DNA from: Allostella sp. ATCC 35155
GTDB lineage: Bacteria > Pseudomonadota > Alphaproteobacteria > ATCC43930 > Allostellaceae
Assembly: GCA_006738865.1 (NCBI GenBank)
Contig: AP019701.1
Span: forward strand, 2,910,001 to 2,974,000
Direction of reading: 5' to 3'
Length of the DNA stretch: 64,000 nucleotides
How positions within the stretch are numbered: position 1 is the first letter of the stretch; the number at the start of each line of letters is the position of its first letter. The translations under genes and the position numbers were made by a program. Positions 44,482 through 52,478 of this stretch are shown one piece after another. The notes beneath the pieces are model-generated. The model was not told where the DNA came from and made no database searches. It saw only the letters and a list, made by a program, of their open reading frames with translations.

Positions 44482-44567
44482 GGCGTCCCCCGGATACGAC
44501 AAAGCCCCCAGGGCGACCCGGGGGCTAGCATGGCTCCGCCATCATGGTGAAACGCGGGTTCCGCGGA

Positions 44568-45161
44568 TCACCCTGGATGCTGATCGACATCGTCTTCGAC
44601 GGCGACCACTGGCACCTCCCGGCCCAGCACGTCGAGCCATATGCGAATCGCGTCGCGCTTGTCAAGTTGGGCCACCACGCCGGCGAGGCCCTCGAACGGG
44701 CCGCGCGCCATCCGCACCCGCTGGCCGACACGCAGCCGGTGCTCGTACTTGCCCGGCAGCGCCAGCCCGAGCCGCCGCAGCTCGTCCATGGTCAGCCGCC
44801 CGTTCTCGTCGGTCCGCTCGACCTCGGCCTGCATCACCTCGGTCGGCACCTCGATCGGCTGCGGGCCGCGACAGACGACCGTGGCGACGCCGATGGTGTG
44901 GTTGACGTCGTAGACCGCCTGGCCCGGCCGCAGGGCTGCGAACAGGTACCGCGGGTAGAGCGGCGCCATCCGCTCGACCGTGCGCCGCCCGTGCCGCCGG
45001 CGAACCTCGTAGTGCGGGTAGTGGACCGTGATCCCGGCCTCCATCAGCAGCTCGGCCGCCAGCCGCTCGGCGTTGGCGTTGGTGTGCACGATGTGCCAGC
45101 GCCCGGCGACCTCCGGCGTTCGGCACGAGGCGCCCTCGATCGGTCGGTTCGTGTTCCTCAC
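44568..45161 (-). CDS. NusG/RfaH-like transcription factor
   Basis: A 197-residue protein with an NGN domain (WHIVHTNANAERLAAELLME; RRTVERMAPLYPRYLFAALR) and a KOW domain (VGQRVRMARGPFEGLAGVVA; ending GREVPVVAVEDDVDQHPG). Such paralogues bind RNA polymerase and make it read through terminators. As the last early gene, immediately upstream of the late operon on the same strand, it is a strong candidate antiterminator for the 30-kb morphogenesis operon. GTG start at 45161, coupled as GTGA. Confidence 0.88.
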   Translation of the reverse strand: MRNTNRPIEGASCRTPEVAGRWHIVHTNANAERLAAELLMEAGITVHYPHYEVRRRHGRRTVERMAPLYPRYLFAALRPGQAVYDVNHTIGVATVVCRGPQPIEVPTEVMQAEVERTDENGRLTMDELRRLGLALPGKYEHRLRVGQRVRMARGPFEGLAGVVAQLDKRDAIRIWLDVLGREVPVVAVEDDVDQHPG

Positions 45162-45361
45162 CGGCCTCGCCCTCCCGTCCGCCGTGGCCCGTATTCGCGG
45201 TCCGCCGCCTCGATCACCGCACGCCGCAGATCGGGATCCTCGATCCGCTCGGGCCGCAGGAACGCGATTCCACGATCGCGCCAGCACCGTCCGGCCGCCC
45301 GGGCGAAGGCGCCATCGTCGAGCGGCTGGTCGGCGAGGAACGGGGCCAGCTGCGAGCGCAT
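45158..45361 (-). CDS. small hypothetical phage protein
   Basis: A 67-residue protein (MRSQLAPFLADQPLDDGAFA ...), helical, with an Arg-rich end. Both its start (TGATG) and its stop (GTGA) overlap neighbouring genes, which supports translation. Function unknown. It sits between the early replication-type gene and the NusG-like gene. Confidence 0.65.
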   Translation of the reverse strand: MRSQLAPFLADQPLDDGAFARAAGRCWRDRGIAFLRPERIEDPDLRRAVIEAADREYGPRRTGGRGR

Positions 45362-45918
45362 CAGGTTGCCGCCGCCGATGCCCGGTGGCGCCGGACATAG
45401 GCGCCGACGACCTCCGAGACCCGGGCCTTCTCCGCCTCGCTCGGCTCCCGCCGGTGCGGTCCCGGCGACCGGCATCGGCCACGCGATGCGACCGCCAGGA
45501 TCGCCCTCGCCTTGAGCAGCGCCCGCTTGCGCGGCCCCAGCAGCTCGTCGACCGCCTCGCGGATCTCGGCCGGCCGGGGGAAGAACCGGCAGCGCTGGCG
45601 CAGCCGCTTGAGGGCGCCGAGCACGATGTCGAACGGCACGTCCTCGAGCGCCTCCATCCCGAACACCATCGCCTCGCCCGGGTGCTCGGCCGCCGGCCAC
45701 AGGCGGCTGGTGTGCTCCCACTCCCGGCCGATCCGCTCCCGGTCGCCGGGCACAAGCGCCGTCTCGAGTTCGGCCACCATCGCCTGCGCCTCGTCGAGGC
45801 TCACCGGCAGCGGCCCGTCAGCCGCCAGGTCCACCCCCGCGACGAACGTAATCAGCGAGGGCAGATTCGCCGCGACTGCGACGGTCTGCGGCCTGAGTGG
45901 CGCGAGCAGATCGGGCAT
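45361..45918 (-). CDS. hypothetical phage protein, replication-associated by context
   Basis: A 185-residue protein. The motif IVLGALKRLRQRCRFFPRPA followed by EIREAVDELL recurs in phage proteins found after replication-initiation genes, and may be a helicase-loader-like or primosome-associated factor. The ATG at 45918 overlaps the previous gene by 101 bases. A GTG near 45,835 would cut this to a short overlap, and the N-terminal 27 residues are therefore uncertain. Confidence 0.65.
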   Translation of the reverse strand: MPDLLAPLRPQTVAVAANLPSLITFVAGVDLAADGPLPVSLDEAQAMVAELETALVPGDRERIGREWEHTSRLWPAAEHPGEAMVFGMEALEDVPFDIVLGALKRLRQRCRFFPRPAEIREAVDELLGPRKRALLKARAILAVASRGRCRSPGPHRREPSEAEKARVSEVVGAYVRRHRASAAAT

Positions 45919-46705
45919 CGGGTCGGCCTCCTGTCGGCGGAAGGATCTCGGGGTCGGGCAGCGGGCGGAGGCGACGTTCCATCGCCTCGATGACGGCGCG
46001 GTCGAAGTAGGCCGGGCCGTGCGGTGGGCCCTGCGACTGCCGCCCGACCATCACCGCGCGGATCGCCGGCACGACGTCGAGATCGAGGTCGCAGCCCCGC
46101 TCGAGCCATTTCGAGACGTGGGCCGCGCAGGTCATCCACCCGGCCTGCTTCGATGGGTCGGCGCCCGCTGCGGCGATCACCGCCTCGGTCGCGTCGTCGA
46201 ACGGCAGCCGGTCGGTCGCGCGCGCGCCACCACCCACACCATTCTTTCCTTTCCCTCCTTCCTCCTTCCTCTGCGGAGGAATTCGCCGACCGGTCGCCGA
46301 CGCGTCGTCGTCGCGCCCCGGATCGCTCGGCAACTCGGGTTCTTCCGAGGCGCCCTCGTCGACGAGCCCGATGTAGGCCCGGAGGCCGCGGGGCAGCGGG
46401 AATGTGGCTTTCGGCTTCTCGGGTCGCTGCCACCTCCGGAAGGCTCGGATGGCGCCGTAGGCCTTTCCGTCGACCTCGAAGCGCTGGATCTGCCGGGCAT
46501 CGACCAGCTCGTCCAGCAGCGCCGAGACGTCGACGTTGTCGGCCGCGAAAAGCTTCATCTTGATGGTGATGGGCTTCCACTCGAAGACACCGTGATCGTC
46601 CGCCTCGTTGCGCAGGCCGATCGCGAGAAGCCGGGCGGCGAAGGAGAGCGACACGAACTCCTCGTCGGTCCACTGGCCGGGATGGATGGAGCGGATGCGC
46701 GCCAC
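45818..46705 (-). CDS. phage replication initiator-like protein
   Basis: A 295-residue protein whose N-terminal third (ARIRSIHPGQWTDEEFVSLS; LRNEADDHGVFEWKPITIKM; LVDARQIQRFEVDGKAYGAI) is the winged-helix module of phage replication proteins. After an acidic/Lys linker a second domain follows (LPFDDATEAVIAAAGADPSK). The GTG at 46705 has a well-placed GGGAGG. It presumably binds the phage origin and recruits the host replisome. Confidence 0.8.
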   Translation of the reverse strand: MARIRSIHPGQWTDEEFVSLSFAARLLAIGLRNEADDHGVFEWKPITIKMKLFAADNVDVSALLDELVDARQIQRFEVDGKAYGAIRAFRRWQRPEKPKATFPLPRGLRAYIGLVDEGASEEPELPSDPGRDDDASATGRRIPPQRKEEGGKGKNGVGGGARATDRLPFDDATEAVIAAAGADPSKQAGWMTCAAHVSKWLERGCDLDLDVVPAIRAVMVGRQSQGPPHGPAYFDRAVIEAMERRLRPLPDPEILPPTGGRPDARSARATQAADRRSRGESALADYVRRGGGPGG

Positions 46706-46716
46706 GGCATACCTCC

Positions 46717-46923
46717 CTAGCCGCGCTCGGCGGGCGTGGGCCCGCTGGCGGCTGCTCCCCGGTTGATCGCCCGGCACCCCATCCAGGCCTCTTGCAACGC
46801 CCTGACCAGCCCGATCTCGTCGTCCGGCCCCAACCCCATGACCGCCCGCATCTCCTCGCGGGAGAGGCCTTGGTGGCGCCAGTAGGCGATCTGCTCGATG
46901 GCGACGGCCTGGGCGATCGACAT
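46717..46923 (-). CDS. small phage protein, HTH-like
   Basis: A 68-residue protein. HQGLSREEMRAVMGLGPDDE suggests a short helix-turn-helix or sigma-like segment. It lies between the wHTH regulator and the replication gene. Function unknown. Confidence 0.6.
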   Translation of the reverse strand: MSIAQAVAIEQIAYWRHQGLSREEMRAVMGLGPDDEIGLVRALQEAWMGCRAINRGAAASGPTPAERG

Positions 46924-46926
46924 GGT

Positions 46927-47367
46927 TCAGCCCTCCGCCACCCATGCCGCCGTCGACCCGGTGAGGCTCTGGGCCCCGCCGACGGACGGCAGGCGGCAGA
47001 ACACGAGCTGGTCCGCGGCGGCGGCCGCGTCGTCGTCGAATCGGGCCCCGGCCGGCCAGCCGCCGCTGTCCCGGAGCGGCGCCTCATCACCGACGGGCTC
47101 TGGCGCGACAACGAACTTCCGGCGCGGGGTCCAGGACAGCCGCTCGGCTACATGGGTCACGAGGCACCGCCGGCCATTCCCGTGGCCGGAGCGCCGGATG
47201 CGGACGTCGCCGCAGCACTCGAGGTCCGAGAGCGCGCTGCGCGTCTGCTCCTCCGAAATGCCGAGCAGGTCGCTCAGCGCACGATTGCTCGGCATGGGCC
47301 GGCCGGCCCGCAGCCAGCGGCGAAGCTCGTCCGCCAGCAGCTGGCGCGCCTCCATGGGATCGATCAT
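46927..47367 (-). CDS. wHTH (GntR-like) regulator
   Basis: A 146-residue protein. MIDPMEARQLLADELRRWLR, then PMPSNRALSDLLGISEEQTR and SALSDLECCGDVRIRR, form a GntR-type winged helix. No effector-binding domain follows; the C-terminal half is short and acidic. It is coupled by ATGA to the gene upstream. Probably a phage transcription regulator acting in the early stage. Confidence 0.7.
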   Translation of the reverse strand: MIDPMEARQLLADELRRWLRAGRPMPSNRALSDLLGISEEQTRSALSDLECCGDVRIRRSGHGNGRRCLVTHVAERLSWTPRRKFVVAPEPVGDEAPLRDSGGWPAGARFDDDAAAAADQLVFCRLPSVGGAQSLTGSTAAWVAEG

Positions 47368-47588
47368 CGGCCCCTCGCCAGCAGCTGGTCGACCTCGGCC
47401 GGGCTCAGCGTCTCCCCACGCCGGTGCACCCAGGCCCGCGCCAGGATCTGCGCGTCGGCGGCCTCGATCGTCATGCCGGGCGCGAGATGCGCCACGGCGA
47501 TGGCGGAGCCAGGGATGCCGAGGACGTGCACGCCCGTCGGCTCCGCAACGAGGGCGAGCTGGATCGAGACATGGAAGCGCATCCTCAT
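47364..47588 (-). CDS. small hypothetical phage protein
   Basis: A 74-residue protein (MRMRFHVSIQLALVAEPTGV ...; ending GETLSPAEVDQLLARGR). The ATG at 47588 is preferred because it overlaps the upstream stop as ATGA. Unknown function, within the coupled early operon. Confidence 0.6.
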   Translation of the reverse strand: MRMRFHVSIQLALVAEPTGVHVLGIPGSAIAVAHLAPGMTIEAADAQILARAWVHRRGETLSPAEVDQLLARGR

Positions 47589-47902
47589 CGGCATCTCGGC
47601 GGCTGGGGATGGACTTCGTAGATCGGCTGGCCGCCCGCTTGCGCCGCCGGCTGCGGCTCCGCGCCTGTCGACGAGAGGGCCGGAACGGCAGCGACGGCAT
47701 GCCGCCCGGGCGGCTTCGGAGGCATGCCTTCGGCAGAAGGTGCGGACTCGCCTCGATACTCGACCTTGGCCAGTTTCCCTCGCTGCTCAACAGACGGAAC
47801 AGGCCCGGCAGCGGGTCGAAGTCCGCCGCCATCCCCAGCAAGCCCACGCGCATGCAGCCCCTCCATCACGATGTTGAGAAGCGGGACGATCTCGATGGTC
47901 AT
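47585..47902 (-). CDS. small hypothetical phage protein, low complexity
   Basis: A 105-residue protein with a short helical start (MTIEIVPLLNIVMEGLHARG) and a Pro/Ala/Gly-rich remainder. ATGA overlaps at both ends support translation. No recognisable domain. Confidence 0.55.
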   Translation of the reverse strand: MTIEIVPLLNIVMEGLHARGLAGDGGGLRPAAGPVPSVEQRGKLAKVEYRGESAPSAEGMPPKPPGRHAVAAVPALSSTGAEPQPAAQAGGQPIYEVHPQPPRCR

Positions 47903-48468
47903 GACAGCCACCCAAGCTGCGGCGGGCCGCGCCAGCCATGCTCGAAGACGATCCAGGCGAATGCGACGGCCCCGCCCTTGGCCTCGACGTCGAGGTCGCC
48001 GGGCGGCATGGAGATCCGGCGCGAGTAGACCCAGACGCGGGCGAGCGGCAGCCGATCGAAGATGCGCTCGCGCCGCCCCTGCCCCTCGAGGAAGGCCAGC
48101 CGGACGAGGAAGGCGGCCTTCTGGCGCGCGACCTTGAGCCCCCGCTCGATGAACAGCTCGGCGCAGTTGAAGGGCGGGTTCGTGACGACGAACTCGACCT
48201 CTGGGTCGGCATAGCCGGTGTCGAGGAAGTCGCGGACCGGGAACCGGCCGGCCGCCCGGTCGACGATGTCCGACCCGATGACGTCGAGCTCGAACTGATA
48301 GCCGACGGTCGGGATGGTGCCGCTGCCGCAGGCCGGGTCCCAGCCGCGGCCGGCGAAGCGTTCGGCGCTGAACAGCGCCTGCACCGCCCAGACGGGCTCG
48401 CGGTAGTAGTCGTGCGCGGCGCGCTCGTGCTTGCGCGGGACGCCGCTGCTGGAGGCGAGGGCCGTCAT
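47899..48468 (-). CDS. DNA N6-adenine methyltransferase-like protein
   Basis: A 189-residue protein with AdoMet motif I as WDPACGSGTIPTVGYQF and catalytic motif IV as FVVTNPPFN. The opening RKHERAAHDYYREPVWAVQA is typical of phage adenine methyltransferases. It is directly coupled to a D12-class methyltransferase gene upstream. Two methylases side by side suggest self-marking of phage DNA against restriction. Target sequence unknown. Confidence 0.8.
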   Translation of the reverse strand: MTALASSSGVPRKHERAAHDYYREPVWAVQALFSAERFAGRGWDPACGSGTIPTVGYQFELDVIGSDIVDRAAGRFPVRDFLDTGYADPEVEFVVTNPPFNCAELFIERGLKVARQKAAFLVRLAFLEGQGRRERIFDRLPLARVWVYSRRISMPPGDLDVEAKGGAVAFAWIVFEHGWRGPPQLGWLS

Positions 48469-49352
48469 GGCGCGGCTCCGAAGAGGGGGCCGGAACCGCG
48501 AGCCTCGATGCACGCGGGGTTGAGCCAGAGGCATTCCCTCCGCGGCCGCGCACCGTCGGCGAAGGCGGCGATCTCGTGCCGCTCCCAGCAGGGCAAAAGG
48601 CGGTCGTAGAGGTCGGACGGGTAGCCGGAGAGGACGACCATCCCCTGTAGCGTGCCGAGGAACTCCAGCAGCGCCTGGTGCTGCTCGGCCGAACCCATTT
48701 CGTGCCGGTACATCCGGTACTTGAGGTCGTACCGGTTGGCCGGTGATCGTGTCTCGGCGAGGTAGGGCGGGTCGACGTAGTGCAACACCGCCGGCCCGTC
48801 GTTGGCCGCCATCACCGCCACGGCGTCGCGCTGTTCGATCACCACTCCGCGCAGCCGCTCGACCAGCGCCGGCAGCGCGTCCGGGTAGCCGCGCCAGTCG
48901 TGCGCCGGTGTCGTGCCGCTGCGGTTGGAGGACGCCCGGAAGCCTGTCGTCCGCCCCAGGACGTCCGTCCCGCCGAGCGCGTGCGCGTTCGAGCCGAAGC
49001 CCATGTAGGAGAGCACGACGAGGCGACGGGCTCGCTCGACCGGCTCGTCCGCCGGGGCGTAGGCGGCGACGAACTCCGCCCGGGCGAAGGGCGTCAGGCG
49101 CAGGGCCTCGATCAGCTGCGGCGCCAGCTCGGGGTCGCGCAGCACCCGGAAGAGGTTGACCACCTCGTCGTCGAGGTCGTTGTAGATCTCCGCATAGGAT
49201 CTCGGCTTGCGCAACAGGACCGACGCCGCCCCGCCGAACGGCTCGACATAGACGCGGTGCGGCGGGAAGAACCCGAGGATCCACGGCGCCAGCCGCCACT
49301 TCCCGCCGTGCCAGCGCAGCGCCGGCCGCTTGATGGCGCGCGACGCCGTCAC
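48465..49352 (-). CDS. D12-class (Dam-like) adenine DNA methyltransferase
   Basis: A 295-residue Dam-family enzyme. The N-terminal RWHGGKWRLAPWILGFFPPH and VEPFGGAASVLLRKPRSYAE form motif I, IYNDLDDEVVNLFRVL follows, and the catalytic DPPY lies in LHYVDPPYLAETRSP. Length is normal for the family. GTG start at 49352, overlapping a tiny upstream gene as GTGA. It methylates adenine in an unknown site and could protect the phage from host nucleases. Confidence 0.9.
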   Translation of the reverse strand: MTASRAIKRPALRWHGGKWRLAPWILGFFPPHRVYVEPFGGAASVLLRKPRSYAEIYNDLDDEVVNLFRVLRDPELAPQLIEALRLTPFARAEFVAAYAPADEPVERARRLVVLSYMGFGSNAHALGGTDVLGRTTGFRASSNRSGTTPAHDWRGYPDALPALVERLRGVVIEQRDAVAVMAANDGPAVLHYVDPPYLAETRSPANRYDLKYRMYRHEMGSAEQHQALLEFLGTLQGMVVLSGYPSDLYDRLLPCWERHEIAAFADGARPRRECLWLNPACIEARGSGPLFGAAP

Positions 49353-49516
49353 CGCCCCACCCCCGCCCACCGCAGCGCACCGAACACGACGGCGATCGCG
49401 ACCGCCCACCACACGCCGCCCCTCGCCGCCCGCTCCATCGCGGCGAAGCGCCCGTCGCGCCGGCGGGTGGCTTCGACGCGGGCGAGGTCCGCGAGGCGGC
49501 GGTCGGTGCAGTTCAT
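49349..49516 (-). CDS. tiny single-span membrane protein
   Basis: A 55-residue protein starting MNCTDRRLADLARVEATRRR with one helix near the end (VWWAVAIAVVFGALRW). The start overlaps the resolvase stop as ATGA and the stop overlaps the methyltransferase start as GTGA. That double coupling is my main evidence. Function unknown. Confidence 0.6.
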   Translation of the reverse strand: MNCTDRRLADLARVEATRRRDGRFAAMERAARGGVWWAVAIAVVFGALRWAGVGR

Positions 49517-50016
49517 GCCGCCGTTCCCGTGAAGAGGCGGCCGTGGTCGCGGCGGATGCCGAGCTGGTGCTCGGCGAGGCAGAGCATGCCGAGCGCGTCG
49601 GCCTCATTGTCGTCGGAGGGGTTCCAGCCGCGCGCGTGGCAGGCGCGGATCATGTCGACGTCCTTCGCGCGGCCGGTGCCGGCGAAGAAGCGCTTCACGG
49701 TCTGGTTGTTCATGCGCTCGACGGGGATGCCGCGGATCTCGGCGATCGTCTCGACGAGGCAGGCGAGGCCGTAGAGCTTGAGCGCCGTGTCGGCGTTGTC
49801 GTGGCCGCCGAGGATCGGCACCTCGTAGTAGATCTTGGCGACCGGCGTGACGGCGAGGAAGTCGCTCAGCCACTCGTTCGCCTTGAGGCCGAACCGGCCG
49901 AGGCGGGCGCCGATCTCTGCGATGCGCACTACCCCGGATCGCGGCTCGACCGTCTCCTGGCGCCGCAGCGCCCAGCCGAGCCGCGTCGCCCCGTCGATGC
50001 ACAGGAACGGCAGCAT
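49513..50016 (-). CDS. RuvC-like Holliday junction resolvase
   Basis: A 167-residue RNase H-fold nuclease of the RuvC type. Acidic residues appear in LCIDGATRLGWAL, in KIYYEVPILGGHDNADTALK, and in SDDNEADALGMLCLAEH. Phage members resolve recombination or replication intermediates before packaging. It lies between the RMF-domain gene and the methyltransferases. Confidence 0.85.
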   Translation of the reverse strand: MLPFLCIDGATRLGWALRRQETVEPRSGVVRIAEIGARLGRFGLKANEWLSDFLAVTPVAKIYYEVPILGGHDNADTALKLYGLACLVETIAEIRGIPVERMNNQTVKRFFAGTGRAKDVDMIRACHARGWNPSDDNEADALGMLCLAEHQLGIRRDHGRLFTGTAA

Positions 50017-50043
50017 GCCCCCCTCCCCCTCGCCGGCCGCCGG

Positions 50044-50676
50044 TCAGGCGTTGCCGGCGACGGCGGCCTGCCCGATGCCGCGCGGCGCCGGGCGCGAGGC
50101 GGCGGTGAACTCGCCCTCGCACGCCTTGTCCCAGCCGTTCCGCCATGCCTGGTGCTGCTCGCTTCCGGGCTCGAACGGATTGCCGTTGTTCGGCACGCCC
50201 GCCTTGCAGTCGATCCGGCCTCGCTGCTCGGCCATCTCCGGCGTCGTGGGCCCGTCGCCCTCCATCGCCTGCACCGTCGCGTCGCCCTCGAAGAGGTTGA
50301 GCTGCGTGCCGAGCGGCACGCCGAGCAGCCGCAGCGACCGGCCGAAGTCCCGGAAGTACATCTTCCGCTCGACCTGGTCCTTGTCCCGCTCGGCGAAGGC
50401 GGCCGCGATGGCGTCGGGGTTGCAGCCGTCCTGCTTGGCGACCTTGAGGGCGGCGCGGTAGGAGCCGCGGGCCGCGTTCAGCGCCTCCTGCGCCTTCTTC
50501 ATGTCGCCGCGCAGCGCGCCGATCTTGTCGAGGTGCAATTTGTAGGTGGCATCCGGCACCGTGCCGGCCAGCGCCTGCACCGCGACGCTGGGCGGCGTCT
50601 TCCGCGGCCGGCCGCGCTTCTTCGGGCCGTCGGTCGGCGAAGTGCCCTTGGCCTTTCTGGTGGGACCGCGTGCCAT
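50044..50676 (-). CDS. phage protein with C-terminal RMF-like domain
   Basis: A 210-residue protein in three parts: a basic AT-hook-like start (KKRGRPRKTPPS), a helical middle (LHLDKIGALRGDMKKAQEAL) and a C-terminal segment like ribosome modulation factor (AEQRGRIDCKAGVPNNGNPF, then HQAWRNGWDKA). RMF folds inactivate ribosomes, but in phage proteins the role is unknown. A GAAAGGATC site lies before the ATG. A gap of about 260 bases separates it from the next gene upstream. Confidence 0.65.
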   Translation of the reverse strand: MARGPTRKAKGTSPTDGPKKRGRPRKTPPSVAVQALAGTVPDATYKLHLDKIGALRGDMKKAQEALNAARGSYRAALKVAKQDGCNPDAIAAAFAERDKDQVERKMYFRDFGRSLRLLGVPLGTQLNLFEGDATVQAMEGDGPTTPEMAEQRGRIDCKAGVPNNGNPFEPGSEQHQAWRNGWDKACEGEFTAASRPAPRGIGQAAVAGNA

Positions 50677-50939
50677 GGTGATCCTTTCAGGGAAAAGGGA
50701 CGGCCCGGCACGGCGCGCTACTGCCGGTCGGGCCGTCCGAGTTCGGGGAGGAAACGCCCAGGAGACGCGGCCGATCTGGGGAACGGCCGCCTTGCGCCGC
50801 GGGCCGCGGCGAAGCTCGGGAAGTCGTGCGGGCGGCGGGCTGGGCCCCGCGACGGCCCATGCCGTCGACCGCTACCGGCGCCGGGGGCCTTGCGAGCCGT
50901 ACCGGACCGCCCTCTGGGGTATGGATTCGGGCAGAAGCG

Positions 50940-51077
50940 TCAGCGATCATCGCGCCGCTCCCGCTCTTCGATCTTCCGGACCCGCCGCCATGCGGCGATG
51001 GCGCGCTTCTCCCACCACTCGGTGACCGCCTCGACGAGGCGTGCCCACCATCGGGCGAGGTCGAGCCGCCGGCTCAT
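50940..51077 (-). CDS. small Trp/Arg-rich protein
   Basis: A 45-residue amphipathic, basic protein (MSRRLDLARWWARLVEAVTE ...). Its ATG overlaps the stop of the CII-like gene (ATGA). Unknown function. Confidence 0.5.
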   Translation of the reverse strand: MSRRLDLARWWARLVEAVTEWWEKRAIAAWRRVRKIEERERRDDR

Positions 51078-51484
51078 TCGTCCTCCGCGGCCTTGATGCG
51101 GCGATAGACGCGGGCGGCGGCGAGAAACGCCTGCTCGAACTCGGCCGGCATCGTCGTCTCGATCGCGGTGAGGCGGAGCATCTCGGCCTGCAGCTCGGGC
51201 ACCGTCGCCATCAGGCGCATCAGGTGGAGGCCCTGCGGCGTGGTCGGGATGTCCGCCTTCAACCAGTTCTTCGCCGTCTCGACCGTGACGCCGGCGGCCT
51301 CGGACAGGCGCTTCGCAGCATGGCGCTCGGCCCCGAACACCTGCCGAATGATCGACGTGACGACGCGCTGGAACTGGTTGCCATCCATGTCCTGGATCGG
51401 CGCCCGCTCCGATGTGATGCTTGCATTCACGAGACCTTGCCCCTTTTCGAGGTAGGTTTCCTGCCCCTTTTCCTGCCAAGACAT
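51074..51484 (-). CDS. CII-like/HTH early regulator
   Basis: A 136-residue protein with a central helix-turn-helix, AERHAAKRLSEAAGVTVETA followed by KNWLKADIPTTPQGL, and a helical C-terminus. Location downstream of the Cro-like gene matches a CII/replication-regulator slot. An internal Met (MDGNQFQ) is a possible later start. Confidence 0.65.
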   Translation of the reverse strand: MSWQEKGQETYLEKGQGLVNASITSERAPIQDMDGNQFQRVVTSIIRQVFGAERHAAKRLSEAAGVTVETAKNWLKADIPTTPQGLHLMRLMATVPELQAEMLRLTAIETTMPAEFEQAFLAAARVYRRIKAAEDE

Positions 51485-51495
51485 TCGATCACTCC

Positions 51496-51909
51496 ATGAC
51501 GCACCTTCGGGTCATGGAGTTCGGATGCTTCATAGACCGTAGCGACGACTTCGACATGCCGGCGCCCTGGCAGGCGATCGGCAGCATCGCGCGGCGTCTC
51601 CTGGCAGAGATCGCCGCGCCGAGATTCGCGTGCGCGACACGAGGGGCCGGGGAAGAGAGCGGCCCCTCGCGCGCCCAGCCCGCGGCGGAGGACCGGGATG
51701 AAGCCGCGGGCGAGAGGATGGAGGCGGCGGACGCCCCTGCCGACGTCCGCCGCCTGTCCGCCGGCAACGGGTGGGCGCGGCCGTCCGAGATGGGCAGCGC
51801 GCGGGCCGGCGGAACGAGAAGCCGTGCGCCGGGGCTCGGGGGGTACTGGAAGCCCCGGCGCGCCCGCCAGCCGTGGGAGGTCGACCCGGCCGACGAGGGG
51901 GTGGATTGA
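51496..51909 (+). CDS. hypothetical protein on the opposite strand
   Basis: A 137-codon rightward frame (MTHLRVMEFGCFIDRSDDFD ...; ending QPWEVDPADEGVD). The plus frame is strongly GC-biased at third positions while the minus frames look random, so I favour it over any leftward reading. It interrupts the leftward early operon. No ribosome-binding site or family is evident. Low confidence. Confidence 0.35.
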   Translation: MTHLRVMEFGCFIDRSDDFDMPAPWQAIGSIARRLLAEIAAPRFACATRGAGEESGPSRAQPAAEDRDEAAGERMEAADAPADVRRLSAGNGWARPSEMGSARAGGTRSRAPGLGGYWKPRRARQPWEVDPADEGVD

Positions 51910-51920
51910 AGGGGTGCGGC

Positions 51921-52016
51921 TCACGGCAGCCGCCGCATCACGCGAATGGCGACGAGGATGGCGCCGCCGATCCCGGCCGCCATCGGCGCCAGCATCAGCA
52001 ACGCCGCGGCCGTCAC
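51921..52016 (-). CDS. tiny membrane peptide
   Basis: A 31-residue peptide consisting of one hydrophobic segment (LMLAPMAAGIGGAILVAI) and a basic end. GTG start at 52016 overlaps the stop of the preceding gene as GTGA. Coupling is the only support. Confidence 0.45.
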   Translation of the reverse strand: MTAAALLMLAPMAAGIGGAILVAIRVMRRLP

Positions 52017-52198
52017 CGCGCCCCGGCCTCGGCCATGCGGCCGGCGAGGATGTCGAGGTCGATCGCCTGGGCGAGGGTGGCGCCATCCGCCGCGGCCTTC
52101 GTCTCGATCTGGCAGCGCACGTCCGCCAGCTCGCCGCCGAGGCGGCGCAGCGACTCCTCGATCGCCGAGAGGCGGAGGTCGAGGGCGGGGTCGGTCAT
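52013..52198 (-). CDS. small coiled-coil phage protein
   Basis: A 61-residue helical protein (LRLSAIEESLRRLGGELADV ...), coupled by TGATG to the Cro-like gene and by GTGA to the membrane peptide. Function unknown. Confidence 0.6.
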   Translation of the reverse strand: MTDPALDLRLSAIEESLRRLGGELADVRCQIETKAAADGATLAQAIDLDILAGRMAEAGAR

Positions 52199-52392
52199 CA
52201 GGCTGCTTCCTTGCCAGCAGCGGGGTCGAAATCGAGACCGCGATCGGCCGCCAGTCGAGCGGCCCGTAGATGCAGACGGTCAGGCAGCCGCCCCCAAGCT
52301 TTCCAATTGGAGACGGCTGATGGGCCGACACCGAAGATCTCCGCGACCTTCGCCGTGCCCCCGAGTGCGTCGATGAACTCCGACAACGTCAT
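52198..52392 (-). CDS. Cro-like repressor
   Basis: A 64-residue HTH protein (MTLSEFIDALGGTAKVAEIF, then GVGPSAVSNWKAWGRLPDRL). The single-HTH size and the TAKVAEIFGV-PSAVSNWK arrangement are those of Cro/DNA-binding phage switch proteins. It is the first gene of the leftward early operon and faces the CI-like gene across two operators. The ATG at 52392 is preferred over an in-frame TTG at 52401. Confidence 0.85.
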   Translation of the reverse strand: MTLSEFIDALGGTAKVAEIFGVGPSAVSNWKAWGRLPDRLHLRAARLAADRGLDFDPAAGKEAA

Positions 52393-52399
52393 ACGACGC

Positions 52400-52438
52400 A
52401 ATATTCATGCTGCTTGAAGTTTCGTCAAGCAGCATGAA
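52400..52438 (-). promoter_or_regulatory. early leftward promoter with two operators
   Basis: Two 15-bp operators, TTCATGCTGCTTGAA (52404-52418) and GTCAAGCAGCATGAA (52424-52438), lie as an inverted pair 20 bp centre to centre. On the minus strand a -35 TTGACG (52428-52423) and a -10 AATATT (52405-52400), 17 bp apart, are covered by the two operators. Binding of a repressor would shut off the Cro-like operon. The same operator recurs at 59.76 kb. Confidence 0.75.
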
Positions 52439-52478
52439 CCTGAATGGCGGGCGGCTGTGCGGCTCGCTACGAATCCGT

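Noticed and set aside
51427-52086. Long minus-strand frame continuing the early operon
   Set aside because: It overlaps the coupled genes at 51,921-52,198 in another frame and reads as Arg/Ala/Pro shadow. The plus strand has better third-position bias here.
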